A stretch of 64,000 nucleotides of DNA from Mycolicibacter engbaekii (GCF_002101585.1 NZ_LQOT01000019.1:1-64000), one strand, 5' to 3'; shown: positions 23,163-32,453, numbered from the stretch's first letter. Program-made: numbers and translations. Notes: generated by a model not told the origin, from the sequence alone.

Positions 23163-24680
23163 GTGAGCATCTCGCTGCTGCTGGAGATGGCGGTATCGGC
23201 GGATCCCGACCGGGTCGCCGTCGTCTCCGAGACCACCCGCCACACCACCGCCGAGCTCAATGACCGGGCCGATGGCGGCGCGGGGGTGATCGACGAGACC
23301 GGCGCCGACAGTGTCGCCTACGTCGGCATGGGCGGCGACATGCTGCCGCTGCTGCTGTTCTCCTGCGCCCGTGCGGGGCGTCCGTTCGCACCGCTGAACT
23401 ACCGGCTCAGCGGGCAGTCGCTGCGGGAACTGATCGAGCGCCTGCCCCGACCGTTGATCGTGGTCGACAAGGAGTACCGCGACGTGGTGGGCGACATCGG
23501 TGTCGCGGTCATGGATTCCGATACCTTCTGCGCCCGCACCCAGACCACCGCGCCCGCCCTGCAGTGGCCCGACCCCGACGACGTGGCGGTGGTGCTGTTC
23601 ACCTCGGGCACCACCTCCAAGCCCAAAGCCGTTGAGCTGACGCATAACAACCTGACCAGTTACGTGACCGGCACCGTCGAGTTCGGTTCGGCCGACGCCT
23701 CCGACGCCGCACTGATCTGCGTGCCGCCCTACCACATCGCCGGTGTCGGCGCGGCGCTGAGCAACCTGTATGCCGGCCGCAAAATGGTGTATCTGCGCCG
23801 GTTCAGCGCCGGCGAGTGGATCCGGTTGGCCACCACCGAAGCCGTCACCACCGCGACGGTGGTGCCGACCATGCTGGAGCGCATCGTCTCTGAACTCGAG
23901 GCCCGCCCGACCCCGCTGCCCGCTCTGCGCAATCTCGCCTACGGCGGTTCCAAGGTGGCGCTGCCGCTGGTGCGCCGGGCGCTGGAACTGCTGCCCGAGG
24001 TGGGCTTCGTCAACGCCTACGGGCTGACCGAGACCAGTTCGACCGTCGCGGTGCTGACCCCCGAGGACCACCGCACCGCCCATGCCGCCGACGACGAAGC
24101 CGTCCGCAGGCGGCTGGGTTCGGTAGGGCGCCCGGTGCCCGGCATCGAGGCCGTCATCCGCGACGAGGAAGGCCGGGTGCTCGAGCCGGGGCAACCCGGT
24201 GAGCTGTATGTCCGCGGCGAGCAGGTGTCGGGCACCTACACCGGAATCGGCTCGGTGCTCGACGCGCAGGGCTGGTTCCCCACGCGCGACCTCGCCGTCC
24301 TCGACGAGGAGGGCTACCTGTTCATCATCGGCCGCTCCGACGACACGATCATCCGCGGCGGCGAGAACATCGCCCCCGCCGAGATCGAGGACGTGCTGGT
24401 CGAACACGCCGAGGTCCGCGAGGTGGCGGTGGTCGGCGCGCCCGACCCCGAGTGGGGGCAGATCATCGTCGCGTGCGTGGTGCCGCAACCCGGTACGTCG
24501 CCGGATCCCGAAGCGCTGCGCGAGTATGTTCGGGAGCAGCTTCGCGGCTCCCGCACTCCCGACCGGGTGGTGTTCCGGGCGGAGTTGCCGACCACCCCGA
24601 CGGGCAAGGTGCTGCGCCGGGAACTGGTCGCGGGACTGACCGAAGAACTGCAGAGTGTGAATGCCGAAGGGGCGCAATGA
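23163..24680 (+). CDS. Acyl-CoA ligase (AMP-forming, FadD-like)
   Basis: 505 residues from GTG 23163. ANL superfamily motifs: P-loop LFTSGTTSKPKAVELTH (the usual Gly after TT is Ser), A5 NAYGLTETSS, A7 TRDLAVLDEEGYLFIIGRSDD, and catalytic Lys in PTTPTGKVLRREL. It activates a carboxylic acid to its CoA thioester through an adenylate. Short for a FadD, lacking a long N-terminal extension. Its stop overlaps the next small gene (ATGA). Confidence 0.9.
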   Translation: MSISLLLEMAVSADPDRVAVVSETTRHTTAELNDRADGGAGVIDETGADSVAYVGMGGDMLPLLLFSCARAGRPFAPLNYRLSGQSLRELIERLPRPLIVVDKEYRDVVGDIGVAVMDSDTFCARTQTTAPALQWPDPDDVAVVLFTSGTTSKPKAVELTHNNLTSYVTGTVEFGSADASDAALICVPPYHIAGVGAALSNLYAGRKMVYLRRFSAGEWIRLATTEAVTTATVVPTMLERIVSELEARPTPLPALRNLAYGGSKVALPLVRRALELLPEVGFVNAYGLTETSSTVAVLTPEDHRTAHAADDEAVRRRLGSVGRPVPGIEAVIRDEEGRVLEPGQPGELYVRGEQVSGTYTGIGSVLDAQGWFPTRDLAVLDEEGYLFIIGRSDDTIIRGGENIAPAEIEDVLVEHAEVREVAVVGAPDPEWGQIIVACVVPQPGTSPDPEALREYVREQLRGSRTPDRVVFRAELPTTPTGKVLRRELVAGLTEELQSVNAEGAQ

Positions 24681-24979
24681 TCAAGTCCGGTACCCGTCTG
24701 AAGAGCCAGGTTTGCGACACGCAGGTCATCGTCGTCAAAACCGCCGACAGCCTCGAAGACCTGCGCGCCGGCGGCGCCCCGATGGTGCCGCTGGACGAGA
24801 CCGCGTCGGCGGACGCGGCGCTGGACCCCGACTTGGCCACCGGAGCGGTGATGGGAAAGCGCTACGTCGACGAGGCCGGCGCCGAGGTGCTGGTGACCAA
24901 GGCCGGCGCCGGAACCTTGAGCATCGGCAGCGTGCCGCTGACCATCAAGGAAGCCAAGCCGCTTCCCGCCAGCGACTGA
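24677..24979 (+). CDS. 100-residue protein coupled to the ligase, unknown function
   Basis: ATG 24677 overlaps the ligase stop by four bases, so the two are translated together. The product is compact and soluble: MIKSGTRLKSQVCDTQVIVV at the start, a Gly-rich middle, and EVLVTKAGAGTLSIGSVPL near the end, probably a small beta-barrel. One Cys (residue 13). Not recognised. Tight coupling suggests it assists the ligase or binds the same substrate. Confidence 0.75.
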   Translation: MIKSGTRLKSQVCDTQVIVVKTADSLEDLRAGGAPMVPLDETASADAALDPDLATGAVMGKRYVDEAGAEVLVTKAGAGTLSIGSVPLTIKEAKPLPASD

Positions 24980-24983
24980 GGGC

Positions 24984-25640
24984 TCAGCCGGCGGTGTCGT
25001 CGCCCACGCGCATCAGTTGCGCCAGCCGGCCGACGAACACCGGCGGGTAGACGCCGACACCGGCCCGGGTGATCCACTCGGCGGCGAACTGCGGCTCGTC
25101 GATCCACCCCACCGCTGCGCGCTCGGCGACGCCCTCGGCGGCCTCCTGCAGCATGAAGACCTCCCGCGGGTTGTCGAAGGCCTGAAACATCCAGATCCTC
25201 CGGATGCCGGCGGCATGGAAGTGCTTCGTGGTGCCTTGGACATGGGCGATCAGCGTCTGGGGGTCGGCGACTTCGGCTACCGCCGCGACCACCGCCCCGG
25301 GCGCCTCGGTGGCGCCCGCGCCGGCCGGATCGGTGAGCTCGATGCGCTGCACCAGGTAACCGGCGAACACCGCCGGGATGTCGACGACGCCCACGGCATC
25401 GAACCAGGCCAGGAACGCGGCGTCGCGCAGCAGTTCGGTGACGGGCTGCAGGGCGTCGATCGCCATCACCGCCAGCACCCGGCCCGGGTCCACCGCCGAG
25501 GTGTAGACGAGGACGTGGTGGGCGCCCATCCGGGCGAGGTTGTCGCGGTGCTGCTCCACCAGCGGCCAGACCCTGCCCGGGTCCGGCACCCGGTAGTCGG
25601 TCACCAGCACCACCGAGCGTGCCAGTGGATCAGGCATCAT
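24984..25640 (-). CDS. Hypothetical protein
   Basis: 218 residues, no signal peptide. It begins VVLVTDYRVPDPGRVWPLVE and has a second half with VQGTTKHFHAAGIRRIWMFQ, which suggests two ferredoxin-like (dimeric alpha-beta barrel) units, but this is only a guess from pattern. It is convergent with the 100-residue gene (4 bases between stops) and lies downstream of another hypothetical and a TetR gene on the same strand. Function unknown. Confidence 0.65.
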   Translation of the reverse strand: MMPDPLARSVVLVTDYRVPDPGRVWPLVEQHRDNLARMGAHHVLVYTSAVDPGRVLAVMAIDALQPVTELLRDAAFLAWFDAVGVVDIPAVFAGYLVQRIELTDPAGAGATEAPGAVVAAVAEVADPQTLIAHVQGTTKHFHAAGIRRIWMFQAFDNPREVFMLQEAAEGVAERAAVGWIDEPQFAAEWITRAGVGVYPPVFVGRLAQLMRVGDDTAG

Positions 25641-25661
25641 CGCGGACGCGCGGGCGCGCTC

Positions 25662-26189
25662 TCAACTGGCCGGGCTCAGATCCGCCGCGACCGAGCTACA
25701 CGCTGCCGGTCCGCACCGGAAGAACTCCACCTGGGCATTGCGGTCCGGGGCGACGCCGGCCGCTCGCAGCGCCTGCGCCTTGAAGGCGCGCGCCGCCGCG
25801 CTGAGCCGGTGCTGGCGGACGTCGACGTCGCTGTCCAGTTCCGCCGGCACGTCGCCCCACAGCGTCACCTCGGTGCTGCTGTGGTCGAGCGCGTCGAGCA
25901 CGCCCTGGCGTACCTGGGCATGGCCGTCGAACATCTGCGCGCACACCGCGATGGTCTGCGGGTGCGGCCAGCGATCCCACTGCTTGAGCACCGACGCCAG
26001 GTCTGCCACGCGGGCCCCGAGGATCTGCAGGGGCCGGACGTCCTCGGCGCCGTCGATCATGACGGTGACGTCCCAGCCGGCTGCGGCACGGTCATAGAGC
26101 CAGCCGCCGGCGGCGGAGACGACGTCGATGACGCTGCGGCCCACGATGTCGAACCGGTAGCGCATGTCCGGGTCGTCGGCGCCGCTCAC
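25662..26189 (-). CDS. Hypothetical protein coupled to TetR gene
   Basis: 175 residues from GTG 26189, which overlaps the TetR stop (GTGA). Begins VSGADDPDMRYRFDIVGRSV and contains GWDVTVMIDGAEDVRPLQIL and TIAVCAQMF. It has alternating strands and helices but no recognised catalytic motif. Two Cys pairs occur near the end (FFRCGPAACSS). Part of a three-gene leftward unit with the TetR regulator, so probably under its control. Function unknown. Confidence 0.65.
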   Translation of the reverse strand: MSGADDPDMRYRFDIVGRSVIDVVSAAGGWLYDRAAAGWDVTVMIDGAEDVRPLQILGARVADLASVLKQWDRWPHPQTIAVCAQMFDGHAQVRQGVLDALDHSSTEVTLWGDVPAELDSDVDVRQHRLSAAARAFKAQALRAAGVAPDRNAQVEFFRCGPAACSSVAADLSPAS

Positions 26190-26800
26190 CGGTGGGCGTC
26201 CTTTTCCTGGGGAGTGAAGTCGCGGTCCAGTGTTTCCGCGTACCCCGCGAACACCTCGGTCAGCGGTATTGATGGATCCAGCAGCCATGACATCTCCATT
26301 CCGTTGATAAAGGCGATAATCTCCACGGCCTTGGCGTCCGCGTCGAGGTCTGAGCGGTACCGGCCCTCGGCTATGCCGCGCCGGATCAGGTCGGCGACGA
26401 TCTGCAGGGCGCTGCGGTACCGGTACAGCATGCGGTCGTGCAGGGGCGCCTCGGGCAAGACGTTTTCGGCGAGCAGCACCGTGAAGGTGCCGACCAGCTC
26501 GGGAGCCCGGCGGAACCGCTCGGCCACCCGCTGAATCTCCTCGATCAGGTCGCCGCTTCGGTCGGCGTGGATGTCGTCGTCGGCGTCGCGGGCATCGAGC
26601 ACCGCGTGCAGCAGCTGTTCCTTGGAGGAGAAGTGATGCAGCAGGCCGGCCGCGCTGACCCCCGCGTTGCGGGCGATCTGCGCCAGCGAGGTGTTGCGCC
26701 AGCCGTTGCGCGCCAACAGCTGTTCGGCTGCCAGCAGAATCCGCTGCCGGCGGTCCTCGCCCTTGGCGAGCAATGTGGCGTACGGCCGGGGTGAGGTCAC
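26186..26800 (-). CDS. TetR-family regulator
   Basis: 204 residues from GTG 26800, chosen because GGAG lies 6 bases upstream; an earlier GTG at 26833 is possible. N-terminal HTH at about 17-63: RRQRILLAAEQLLARNGW, TSLAQIARNAGVSAAGLLHHF. The rest is the helical ligand-binding domain (about 70-200). Such repressors bind an acyl-CoA or related ligand in catabolic islands. An inverted repeat over its own start region (26816-26847) suggests autoregulation. Confidence 0.9.
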   Translation of the reverse strand: MTSPRPYATLLAKGEDRRQRILLAAEQLLARNGWRNTSLAQIARNAGVSAAGLLHHFSSKEQLLHAVLDARDADDDIHADRSGDLIEEIQRVAERFRRAPELVGTFTVLLAENVLPEAPLHDRMLYRYRSALQIVADLIRRGIAEGRYRSDLDADAKAVEIIAFINGMEMSWLLDPSIPLTEVFAGYAETLDRDFTPQEKDAHR

Positions 26801-26815
26801 CGGTCTCCTTCGTTC

Positions 26816-26847
26816 AACCAACCGAGTGAACACACAGTAGGTTGGTT
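26816..26847. promoter_or_regulatory. Inverted repeat at the TetR gene start
   Basis: aaccaac (26816-26822) and gttggtt (26841-26847) are perfect complements separated by 18 bases, just upstream of the chosen TetR start. A likely autoregulatory operator or promoter element. Confidence 0.5.
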
Positions 26848-26894
26848 AGGCCGTCTGTGACAAGGGTCTCATCGAAGAATTTTTGTTCCCGGCC

Positions 26895-28043
26895 TCACAG
26901 CCCCAGGGACTTGGCGACGATCATCTTCATCACCTCGGAAGTCCCGGCATAGATCCGGGCGACCCGGGCATCGGTGTAGAGCCGCGCGATCGGATACTCC
27001 ATCATGTAGCCGTAGCCGCCGAACAGCTGCAGGCAGCGGTCGATGACGCGGGCCTGCATCTCGGTGCAGAAGAGCTTGGTGCGAGCGGCGTCGGCACCCG
27101 ACAAGACGCCGTCGACGTGGTCGGCGACCGCGCGGTCGAGCATGCATTGGGCGGCCTCGATCTCGGTGGAGACCGCGGCCAACTCGAACTTGGTGTTCTG
27201 GAACGACGCGACCGGAGAGCCGAATACGTTGCGGTTCTTGACGTAGTCGATGGTGGCGTTCAGCGCCGAGCGGGCCTGGGCCACCGACCCCACCGCCACG
27301 GTCAGACGCTCCTGGGCCAGATTGTGGCCCAGATAGCTGAAGGCCTCGCCTTCCTCCCCCAGCCGGTTGGCCACCGGAACCCGCACATCGGTGAAGGACA
27401 GCTCGGCGGTGTCTTGGACCTTGCAGCCCATCTTGTCGAGCTCGCGCCCGCGCTCGAAGCCGGCCATTCCGTCCTCGACCACCAGCAGGGTCAGACCACG
27501 CCGCCGGTTGTCGGGGTCGGTCGAGGTGCGGGCCACCACGATCACCAGGTCGGCCTGAATGCCGCCGGTGATGAAGGTCTTGGCACCGTTGAGCACGTAG
27601 CTGTCGCCGTCCCGGACGGCGGTGGTGCGCATCCCGGCGAGGTCGGATCCGGTGCCCGGCTCGGTCATCGCGATGGCGGTCAGCAGTTTGCCGGCCGCCA
27701 TGCCCGGAAACCAGCGCGCCCGCTGTTCCTCGCCGGCGTAATGCAGGAAGTAGGGCAGGATCACCTCGAGCTGGGTGCGCACCGTGGACAGCGTGACCAG
27801 TGCCCGGGCCGCTTCCTCCTGCAGCACGACGTTGTAGCGGTAGTCGTCGATGCCTGCGCCGCCGTACTCCTCGGGGATGGCCATGCCCAGCATCCCCAGC
27901 GAGCCCAGCTGTTCGAACACCGCGCGGGGCATCCGGCCCGCCTTCTCCCACTGCGGGTACTCGGGCACCACATGCTTCTCGATGAAATCGCGGGCCAGTG
28001 CCCGGAATGCCTCGTGGTCTTCGGTGAAAAGGTCGCGCCGCAT
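26895..28043 (-). CDS. Acyl-CoA dehydrogenase (FadE)
   Basis: 382 residues from ATG 28043 (MRRDLFTEDHEAF). Full-length fold: helical N-domain, FAD/substrate strand motif AIAMTEPGTGSDLAGM (about 125-140) and TFITGG, then the C-terminal domain with RNVFGSPVASFQNTKF and GGYGYMMEYPIARLYTD, where the Tyr-Met-Glu carries the catalytic base position. It oxidises an acyl-CoA to its 2-enoyl form and passes electrons to ETF. Last gene of the leftward operon that begins at 32391. Confidence 0.9.
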   Translation of the reverse strand: MRRDLFTEDHEAFRALARDFIEKHVVPEYPQWEKAGRMPRAVFEQLGSLGMLGMAIPEEYGGAGIDDYRYNVVLQEEAARALVTLSTVRTQLEVILPYFLHYAGEEQRARWFPGMAAGKLLTAIAMTEPGTGSDLAGMRTTAVRDGDSYVLNGAKTFITGGIQADLVIVVARTSTDPDNRRRGLTLLVVEDGMAGFERGRELDKMGCKVQDTAELSFTDVRVPVANRLGEEGEAFSYLGHNLAQERLTVAVGSVAQARSALNATIDYVKNRNVFGSPVASFQNTKFELAAVSTEIEAAQCMLDRAVADHVDGVLSGADAARTKLFCTEMQARVIDRCLQLFGGYGYMMEYPIARLYTDARVARIYAGTSEVMKMIVAKSLGL

Positions 28044-28051
28044 GCGAATTC

Positions 28052-29197
28052 CTATCCGGCCAGCTCGACGATGGTGGCGTTGGCGGTGCCGCCGCCCTCG
28101 CACATGGTCTGCAAACCGTAGCGAATCCCGTTGTCGCGCATGTGATGGATCATCCGGGTCATCAGCACGGCTCCGGAAGCGCCGAGCGGGTGCCCCAGGG
28201 CGATCGCTCCGCCGACCGGGTTGAGCCGGTCGGGGTCCGCGCCGGTCTCGGCGAGCCAGGCCAGCGGCACCGGGGCGAACGCCTCGTTGACCTCGAACAC
28301 GCCGATGTCGGCTATCCCCAGTCCGGCACGGTTGAGCACCTTCGCGGTGGCCGGGATGGGCCCGGTGAGCATCAGCACCGGATCGGCCCCGGTCACCGCG
28401 CCCGCGGTATACCGCACCAGCGGGGTCAGCCCGCGCCGGGCAGCCTCGTCCTCGCTCATCACCAAAAGCGCCGCGGCGCCGTCGGAGATCTGCGACGAGT
28501 TGCCGGCGTGGATCACCCCGTCCTCGCGGAACGCCGGCTTGAGGCCGGCCAGCTTCTCGGCGGTGGTGCCGCGGCGAATGCCCTCGTCGGCGTCGACCAC
28601 CCCGCCGTCGGTCGCCACGGGCACAATCTGGTCGCGGAACGCCCCCGCGTCCTGCGCGGCAGCGGCCAGCTCATGGGAACGCGCCGAGTACTCGTCGAGT
28701 GCAGTGCGGTCCAAACCCCACTTCTGACAGATCATCTCGGCTCCGGTGCCCTGGTTGAACTCGAACCCGTCATAGCGGGCCAGCGCCTTGGGTCCGAAGG
28801 GCTCGCCGGTGGCGCGCGCGGCGCCGAGCGGGACCCGGCTCATCACCTCCACACCCCCGGCGACCACGATGTCCTGCTGGCCGGACATCACGGCCTGCAC
28901 GGCGAAGTCCAGCGCCTGCTGACTGGAGCCGCAGGCGCGGTTGACGGTGGTGGCCGGAACGTGTTCGGGCCAACCGGCGGCCAGTACCGCATACCGGCCG
29001 ATGTTGGAGGACTGATCGCCGATCTGCGACACGCAGCCCCACACCACGTCGTCGACCACCTCGGGTTCGACACCGGCGCGGTGCATCAGTTCGTTGAGCA
29101 CGATCGCGGACAGGTCCGCCGCGTGCGTACCGGACAACCCGCCGTTGCGCTTTCCGACGGGGGTGCGTACCGCTTCGACGATCACCGTGGGTCGCAT
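28052..29197 (-). CDS. Thiolase (acetyl-CoA C-acyltransferase)
   Basis: 381 residues from ATG 29197 (MRPTVIVEAVRTPVG). Nucleophilic Cys89 in NRACGSSQQALD, NEAFA motif, GGAIALGHPLGASG with the active His, and C-x-GGG near the end (MCEGGGTANATI). All catalytic residues are present, so it should cleave 3-ketoacyl-CoA to acetyl- or propionyl-CoA. It lies between a hydratase (29202) and a dehydrogenase (26895) in one operon, giving a nearly complete beta-oxidation set. Confidence 0.92.
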   Translation of the reverse strand: MRPTVIVEAVRTPVGKRNGGLSGTHAADLSAIVLNELMHRAGVEPEVVDDVVWGCVSQIGDQSSNIGRYAVLAAGWPEHVPATTVNRACGSSQQALDFAVQAVMSGQQDIVVAGGVEVMSRVPLGAARATGEPFGPKALARYDGFEFNQGTGAEMICQKWGLDRTALDEYSARSHELAAAAQDAGAFRDQIVPVATDGGVVDADEGIRRGTTAEKLAGLKPAFREDGVIHAGNSSQISDGAAALLVMSEDEAARRGLTPLVRYTAGAVTGADPVLMLTGPIPATAKVLNRAGLGIADIGVFEVNEAFAPVPLAWLAETGADPDRLNPVGGAIALGHPLGASGAVLMTRMIHHMRDNGIRYGLQTMCEGGGTANATIVELAG

Positions 29198-29201
29198 CTG
29201 A

Positions 29202-30008
29202 CTACTCCGATCTCCTTGACGTGGGCAGCCACCCGCCGGTGAAGCGCGCAGGGCGCTTCTCGGCGAAGGCCGCATAGGCTTCCGCGGCATCGGTGCCCGC
29301 GAAATTGGCGATCTGGGCCCGCGTTTCATTGGCCAGCGCCTCGGCCAGCGTGGCGTCGGCGCCCTGGTTGAGCAGTGCCTTGGTCTGCGCCAGCGCCCGC
29401 GGCGGGCCGGCGGCGAGCCGGTCGGCGAGGTCGTCGACGAAGGCGTCGATCTCCCCGGCGCCGACCACCCAGGTCACCAGGTTCAGTGCCTGCGCCTCGG
29501 CGGCGTCGATGGTGTCGGCCAGCAGTGCCAGGCGCTTGGCCTGTTGCAACCCGACCAGTTTGGGCAGCAGCCAGGACCCGGCCAGGTCCAGCGAAAGCCC
29601 GCGTTTGGCGAAGATCTGGCAGAACCGCGACTCCGGGGTCGCCACCACCAGGTCACACCCCAGCGCCAGGTTCCAGCCGGCCCCGACCGCGACCCCGTTC
29701 ACTTTCGCGACGGTGGGCACGGCCAACTCATGCAGGGCCAACGCGACATCGGACAGCCGGCGCAACTTCTCGGCCGGGTGGACCTCGTCGGGTGTGCCGA
29801 TGTCAGCACCCGAGCAGAACGCCCCGCCGGCGCCGGTGATCACCAGTGCCCGCAGGTCGCGGTCGTCGGCGGCGTCGCGCAGGGCGTCGCGCAGCTGGCG
29901 CCACAGCGCCGGGTTGATCGCGTTCTTGCGGGCGGGCCGGTTGAGGGTCAGTGTGCGCACGCCGTCGCGGTCGGTGCGCAGCAGCAGCGGTTCGGTGTCG
30001 GGGGCCAT
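29202..30008 (-). CDS. Enoyl-CoA hydratase
   Basis: 268 residues from ATG 30008, whose A is shared with the upstream TGA. Crotonase features: LTLNRPARKNAI, oxyanion hole AGGAFCSGADIG, KVNGVAVGAGWNLALGCDLV. At the position of the second catalytic Glu it reads KRGLSLDLAGSWLLPKLVG, with Asp instead of a clear Glu, so it may be an isomerase rather than a hydratase. Same operon as thiolase and CoA-transferase. Confidence 0.88.
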   Translation of the reverse strand: MAPDTEPLLLRTDRDGVRTLTLNRPARKNAINPALWRQLRDALRDAADDRDLRALVITGAGGAFCSGADIGTPDEVHPAEKLRRLSDVALALHELAVPTVAKVNGVAVGAGWNLALGCDLVVATPESRFCQIFAKRGLSLDLAGSWLLPKLVGLQQAKRLALLADTIDAAEAQALNLVTWVVGAGEIDAFVDDLADRLAAGPPRALAQTKALLNQGADATLAEALANETRAQIANFAGTDAAEAYAAFAEKRPARFTGGWLPTSRRSE

Positions 30009-31213
30009 CAGCACTCAGCCTGCCCTATCGCCCCCTGCCGGCGCAGGGCGGCGATGTCGGCGCCGGTCAGCCCGAGCTCGCCCAGCACCGCGTCGGTGTG
30101 TTCGCCCAGGCCCGGTACCGCCCCCATCGGGGGCTGGTAGCCGGCGATCACCGGCGGCGGCAGCAGCGACGGGATGGGTCCGGCGGGGGTGTCGATCCGG
30201 TGCCACCGGTCGCGCTGGGCAAGCTGCGGGTGTGCCAGGACGTCGCTGGGCGTGTTGTAGCGCGCGTTGCCGATTCCGGCGGCGTCGGCGGCGTCCTGGA
30301 TGTGGGCCAGGTCGTGGCGTGCGCACCACGCCGCGATCGCTTCGTCGAGAATCGGGCGGTTGGCGACCCGGTCTGCGTTGCCGGCGAACCGGGGGTCGTC
30401 GGCAAGGTCGTTGCGGTCCAGCAATTCCCGGGCCAGCCGCTGCCACTCCCGGTCATTGGTGGTGCCCAGCACCACGGTGTGGCCGTCGGCGGTCGGGTAG
30501 GCACCGTAGGGCGCCACGGCCGGCGAGCTCATGCCCAGTGGCTGCTGATCGATTCCGGAGTGCCGCGCGTAGGTCAGGTTGTAGCCCATCAACTCAGCCA
30601 TGGTGTCGAACAGGCTCACCCCGACCGACGGCGCGGGCGAATCCGGTTGCGCCCGGCGGCCGACCAGCAAGGCCATGATCGACAGCGCGGCGTAGAGCCC
30701 GGAGGTCACATCGGCCACCGGCGGCCCCGGTTTGGCCGGGGCGCCCGGGTGGCCGGTCACCGAGCACACTCCCGACTCCGCCTGCACCAGCAGGTCGTAG
30801 GCCCGCTTGTGCGACAGTGGCCCGCCGCTGCCGTAGCCGTCGATCTCCACGGCGATCACCCGCGGGTGCCGCTGCGCCATCTGTTCGGCGGCCAGGCCCA
30901 GCCGTGCGGTCGCGCCCGGCGCGAGGTTGGACACCAGCACGTCCGCGCGGTCCAACAGTCGGTGCAGGACATCACGTCCCGCTTCGCTTTTCAGATCCAG
31001 GGTCACCGACTCCTTGCCCCGGTTGACCCAGACGAAATGCGCGGCCTGGCCGTTGACGACATCGTCGTAATAGCGGGCGAAGTCGCCGCCGGCGGGGTTT
31101 TCCACCTTGATGACACGGGCCCCGAAGTCGGCCAGGGTGCGGGTGCACATGGGCGCCGACACCGCCTGCTCCAGCGCCACCACCGTGATGCCGGCAAGCG
31201 GTGCTGCAACCAT
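30008..31213 (-). CDS. Family III CoA-transferase (CaiB/BaiF)
   Basis: 401 residues from ATG 31213, sharing a base with the stop of the dehydrogenase before it. Complete family pattern: PLAGITVVALEQAVSAPMCT, GARVIKVENPAGGDFARYYD, WVNRGKESVTLDLKSEAGR, and the Asp region ADVTSGLYAALSIMALL. It is either a CoA-transferase activating the pathway acid or a 2-methylacyl-CoA racemase needed for branched chains. Located second in the operon that starts with the dehydrogenase. Confidence 0.88.
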   Translation of the reverse strand: MVAAPLAGITVVALEQAVSAPMCTRTLADFGARVIKVENPAGGDFARYYDDVVNGQAAHFVWVNRGKESVTLDLKSEAGRDVLHRLLDRADVLVSNLAPGATARLGLAAEQMAQRHPRVIAVEIDGYGSGGPLSHKRAYDLLVQAESGVCSVTGHPGAPAKPGPPVADVTSGLYAALSIMALLVGRRAQPDSPAPSVGVSLFDTMAELMGYNLTYARHSGIDQQPLGMSSPAVAPYGAYPTADGHTVVLGTTNDREWQRLARELLDRNDLADDPRFAGNADRVANRPILDEAIAAWCARHDLAHIQDAADAAGIGNARYNTPSDVLAHPQLAQRDRWHRIDTPAGPIPSLLPPPVIAGYQPPMGAVPGLGEHTDAVLGELGLTGADIAALRRQGAIGQAEC

Positions 31214-32391
31214 CAGTAGCTCCTCGGCAGGCCGAGCACGTGCGAGCCGAGGAAGTTCAGGATCATCTCCTGGCTGACCGGCGCGATCTTCATCAGGCGC
31301 GACTCCCGGAAGAACCGGGAGATGTTGTACTCCTCGGAGTAGCCCATCCCGCCGTGGGTCTGCAGAGCGCGGTCCGCCGCCGCGAACCCGGCATCGGCGC
31401 ACAGATATTTGGCCATGTTGGCCTCCCGGCCGCAGGACTTGCCGTTGTCGTAGAGCCAGGTGGCCTTGCGCAGGATCAACTCGGCGGCATCCAGACGAGC
31501 CAGCGAGTCGGCGAGCGGGAACTGGATGCCCTGGTTCATGCCGATCGGCCGGTCGAACACCACCCGCTCGTTGGCGTACTTGACCGCCCGGTCCAGCGCG
31601 ACCCGGCCGATGCCGAGCGCCTCGGCGGCGATCAGCATGCGCTCCGGGTTGAGCCCGTGCAGGATGTAGGAGAAGCCCTTGCCCTCCTCCCCGATCCGGT
31701 GTTCGGCCGGGATGCGCAGGTCGTCGATGAACACTTCGTTGGACGACACCGCATTTCGGCCCATTTTGGTGATCGGCCGGATGTCGACGTGGTTGCGGTC
31801 GATATCGGTGAGAAACAGGGTGAGGCCGTCGGTCGGTTTGGCCGCTTCGTCCCGGGACTGGGTGCGGGTCAGGAGCAGGATCTTCTCCGACTCCAGCGCC
31901 TTGGATATCCACACCTTGCGGCCGTTGACCACGTAGTCGCTGCCGTCCCGCCGGGCAAACGTGGTGATACGTGAGGTGTCCAGTCCCGCAGTCGGTTCGG
32001 TGACACCGAAGCACACGTGCAGGTCGCCGCTGACGATGCGGGGCAGGGTTTCGGTCTTCATCTCATCGGAGCCGAAGACCACCACCGGCTGCATTCCGAA
32101 GATCGACATGTGGATGGCGCTGGCGGCGTTCATGCCGCCGCCCGAGCGCGCCACCTCCTCGGCCAGCAACGTCGCCTCGGTGATGCCCAGCCCGTGGCCG
32201 CCGTACTGTTCGGGGATGGTCATGCCCAGCCAGCCGCCGCCGGCGATGGCGTCGTAGAACTCCTGCGGGAATTCGTGCGCCAGGTCTTTGGCCATCCAGT
32301 AGTGGTCGTCGAACCTCGCCGCCAGGTCGGCGATCGACTTGCGGATCAGCTGCTGGTCCTCGGTCAGTTCGAAGCTCATTCCGCCGGACAT
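31213..32391 (-). CDS. Acyl-CoA dehydrogenase (FadE)
   Basis: 392 residues. Typical fold: FELTEDQQLIRKSIADLAAR, CFGVTEPTAGLDTSRI in place of the usual TEP-x-AGSD (Leu-Asp for Ser-Asp), KVWISKA, RVVFDRPIGMNQGIQFPLAD, THGGMGYSEEYNISRFFRES. Catalytic Glu region GYSEEY is present. First gene of a five-gene leftward operon (dehydrogenase, CoA-transferase, hydratase, thiolase, dehydrogenase) and preceded by the palindrome at 32435. Confidence 0.9.
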   Translation of the reverse strand: MSGGMSFELTEDQQLIRKSIADLAARFDDHYWMAKDLAHEFPQEFYDAIAGGGWLGMTIPEQYGGHGLGITEATLLAEEVARSGGGMNAASAIHMSIFGMQPVVVFGSDEMKTETLPRIVSGDLHVCFGVTEPTAGLDTSRITTFARRDGSDYVVNGRKVWISKALESEKILLLTRTQSRDEAAKPTDGLTLFLTDIDRNHVDIRPITKMGRNAVSSNEVFIDDLRIPAEHRIGEEGKGFSYILHGLNPERMLIAAEALGIGRVALDRAVKYANERVVFDRPIGMNQGIQFPLADSLARLDAAELILRKATWLYDNGKSCGREANMAKYLCADAGFAAADRALQTHGGMGYSEEYNISRFFRESRLMKIAPVSQEMILNFLGSHVLGLPRSY

Positions 32392-32434
32392 GGTCGCCTC
32401 CAGCCCCTCCGCGCTTGCACGTTGTTATTCCAAA

Positions 32435-32453
32435 ACGAGAATAATATTCTCAT
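32435..32453. promoter_or_regulatory. Operator-like palindrome, shared motif (site 2)
   Basis: ACGAGAA-5 bases-TTCTCAT. The inner 15 bases (32437-32451) are a perfect palindrome about a central a. It lies 44 bases upstream of the dehydrogenase ATG at 32391, in a notably AT-rich gap. Same half-sites and spacing as sites at 23132 and 49088. Confidence 0.7.

Noticed and set aside
22110-24677. 855-codon minus-strand open frame
   Set aside because: Only 22110-23066 looks like a protein (hydratase). The rest is antisense to the ligase at 23163 and open because of high GC.
30008-32014. 668-codon minus-strand frame as a dehydrogenase-CoA-transferase fusion
   Set aside because: The part above 31213 is the dehydrogenase in the wrong frame; the transferase has its own ATG.
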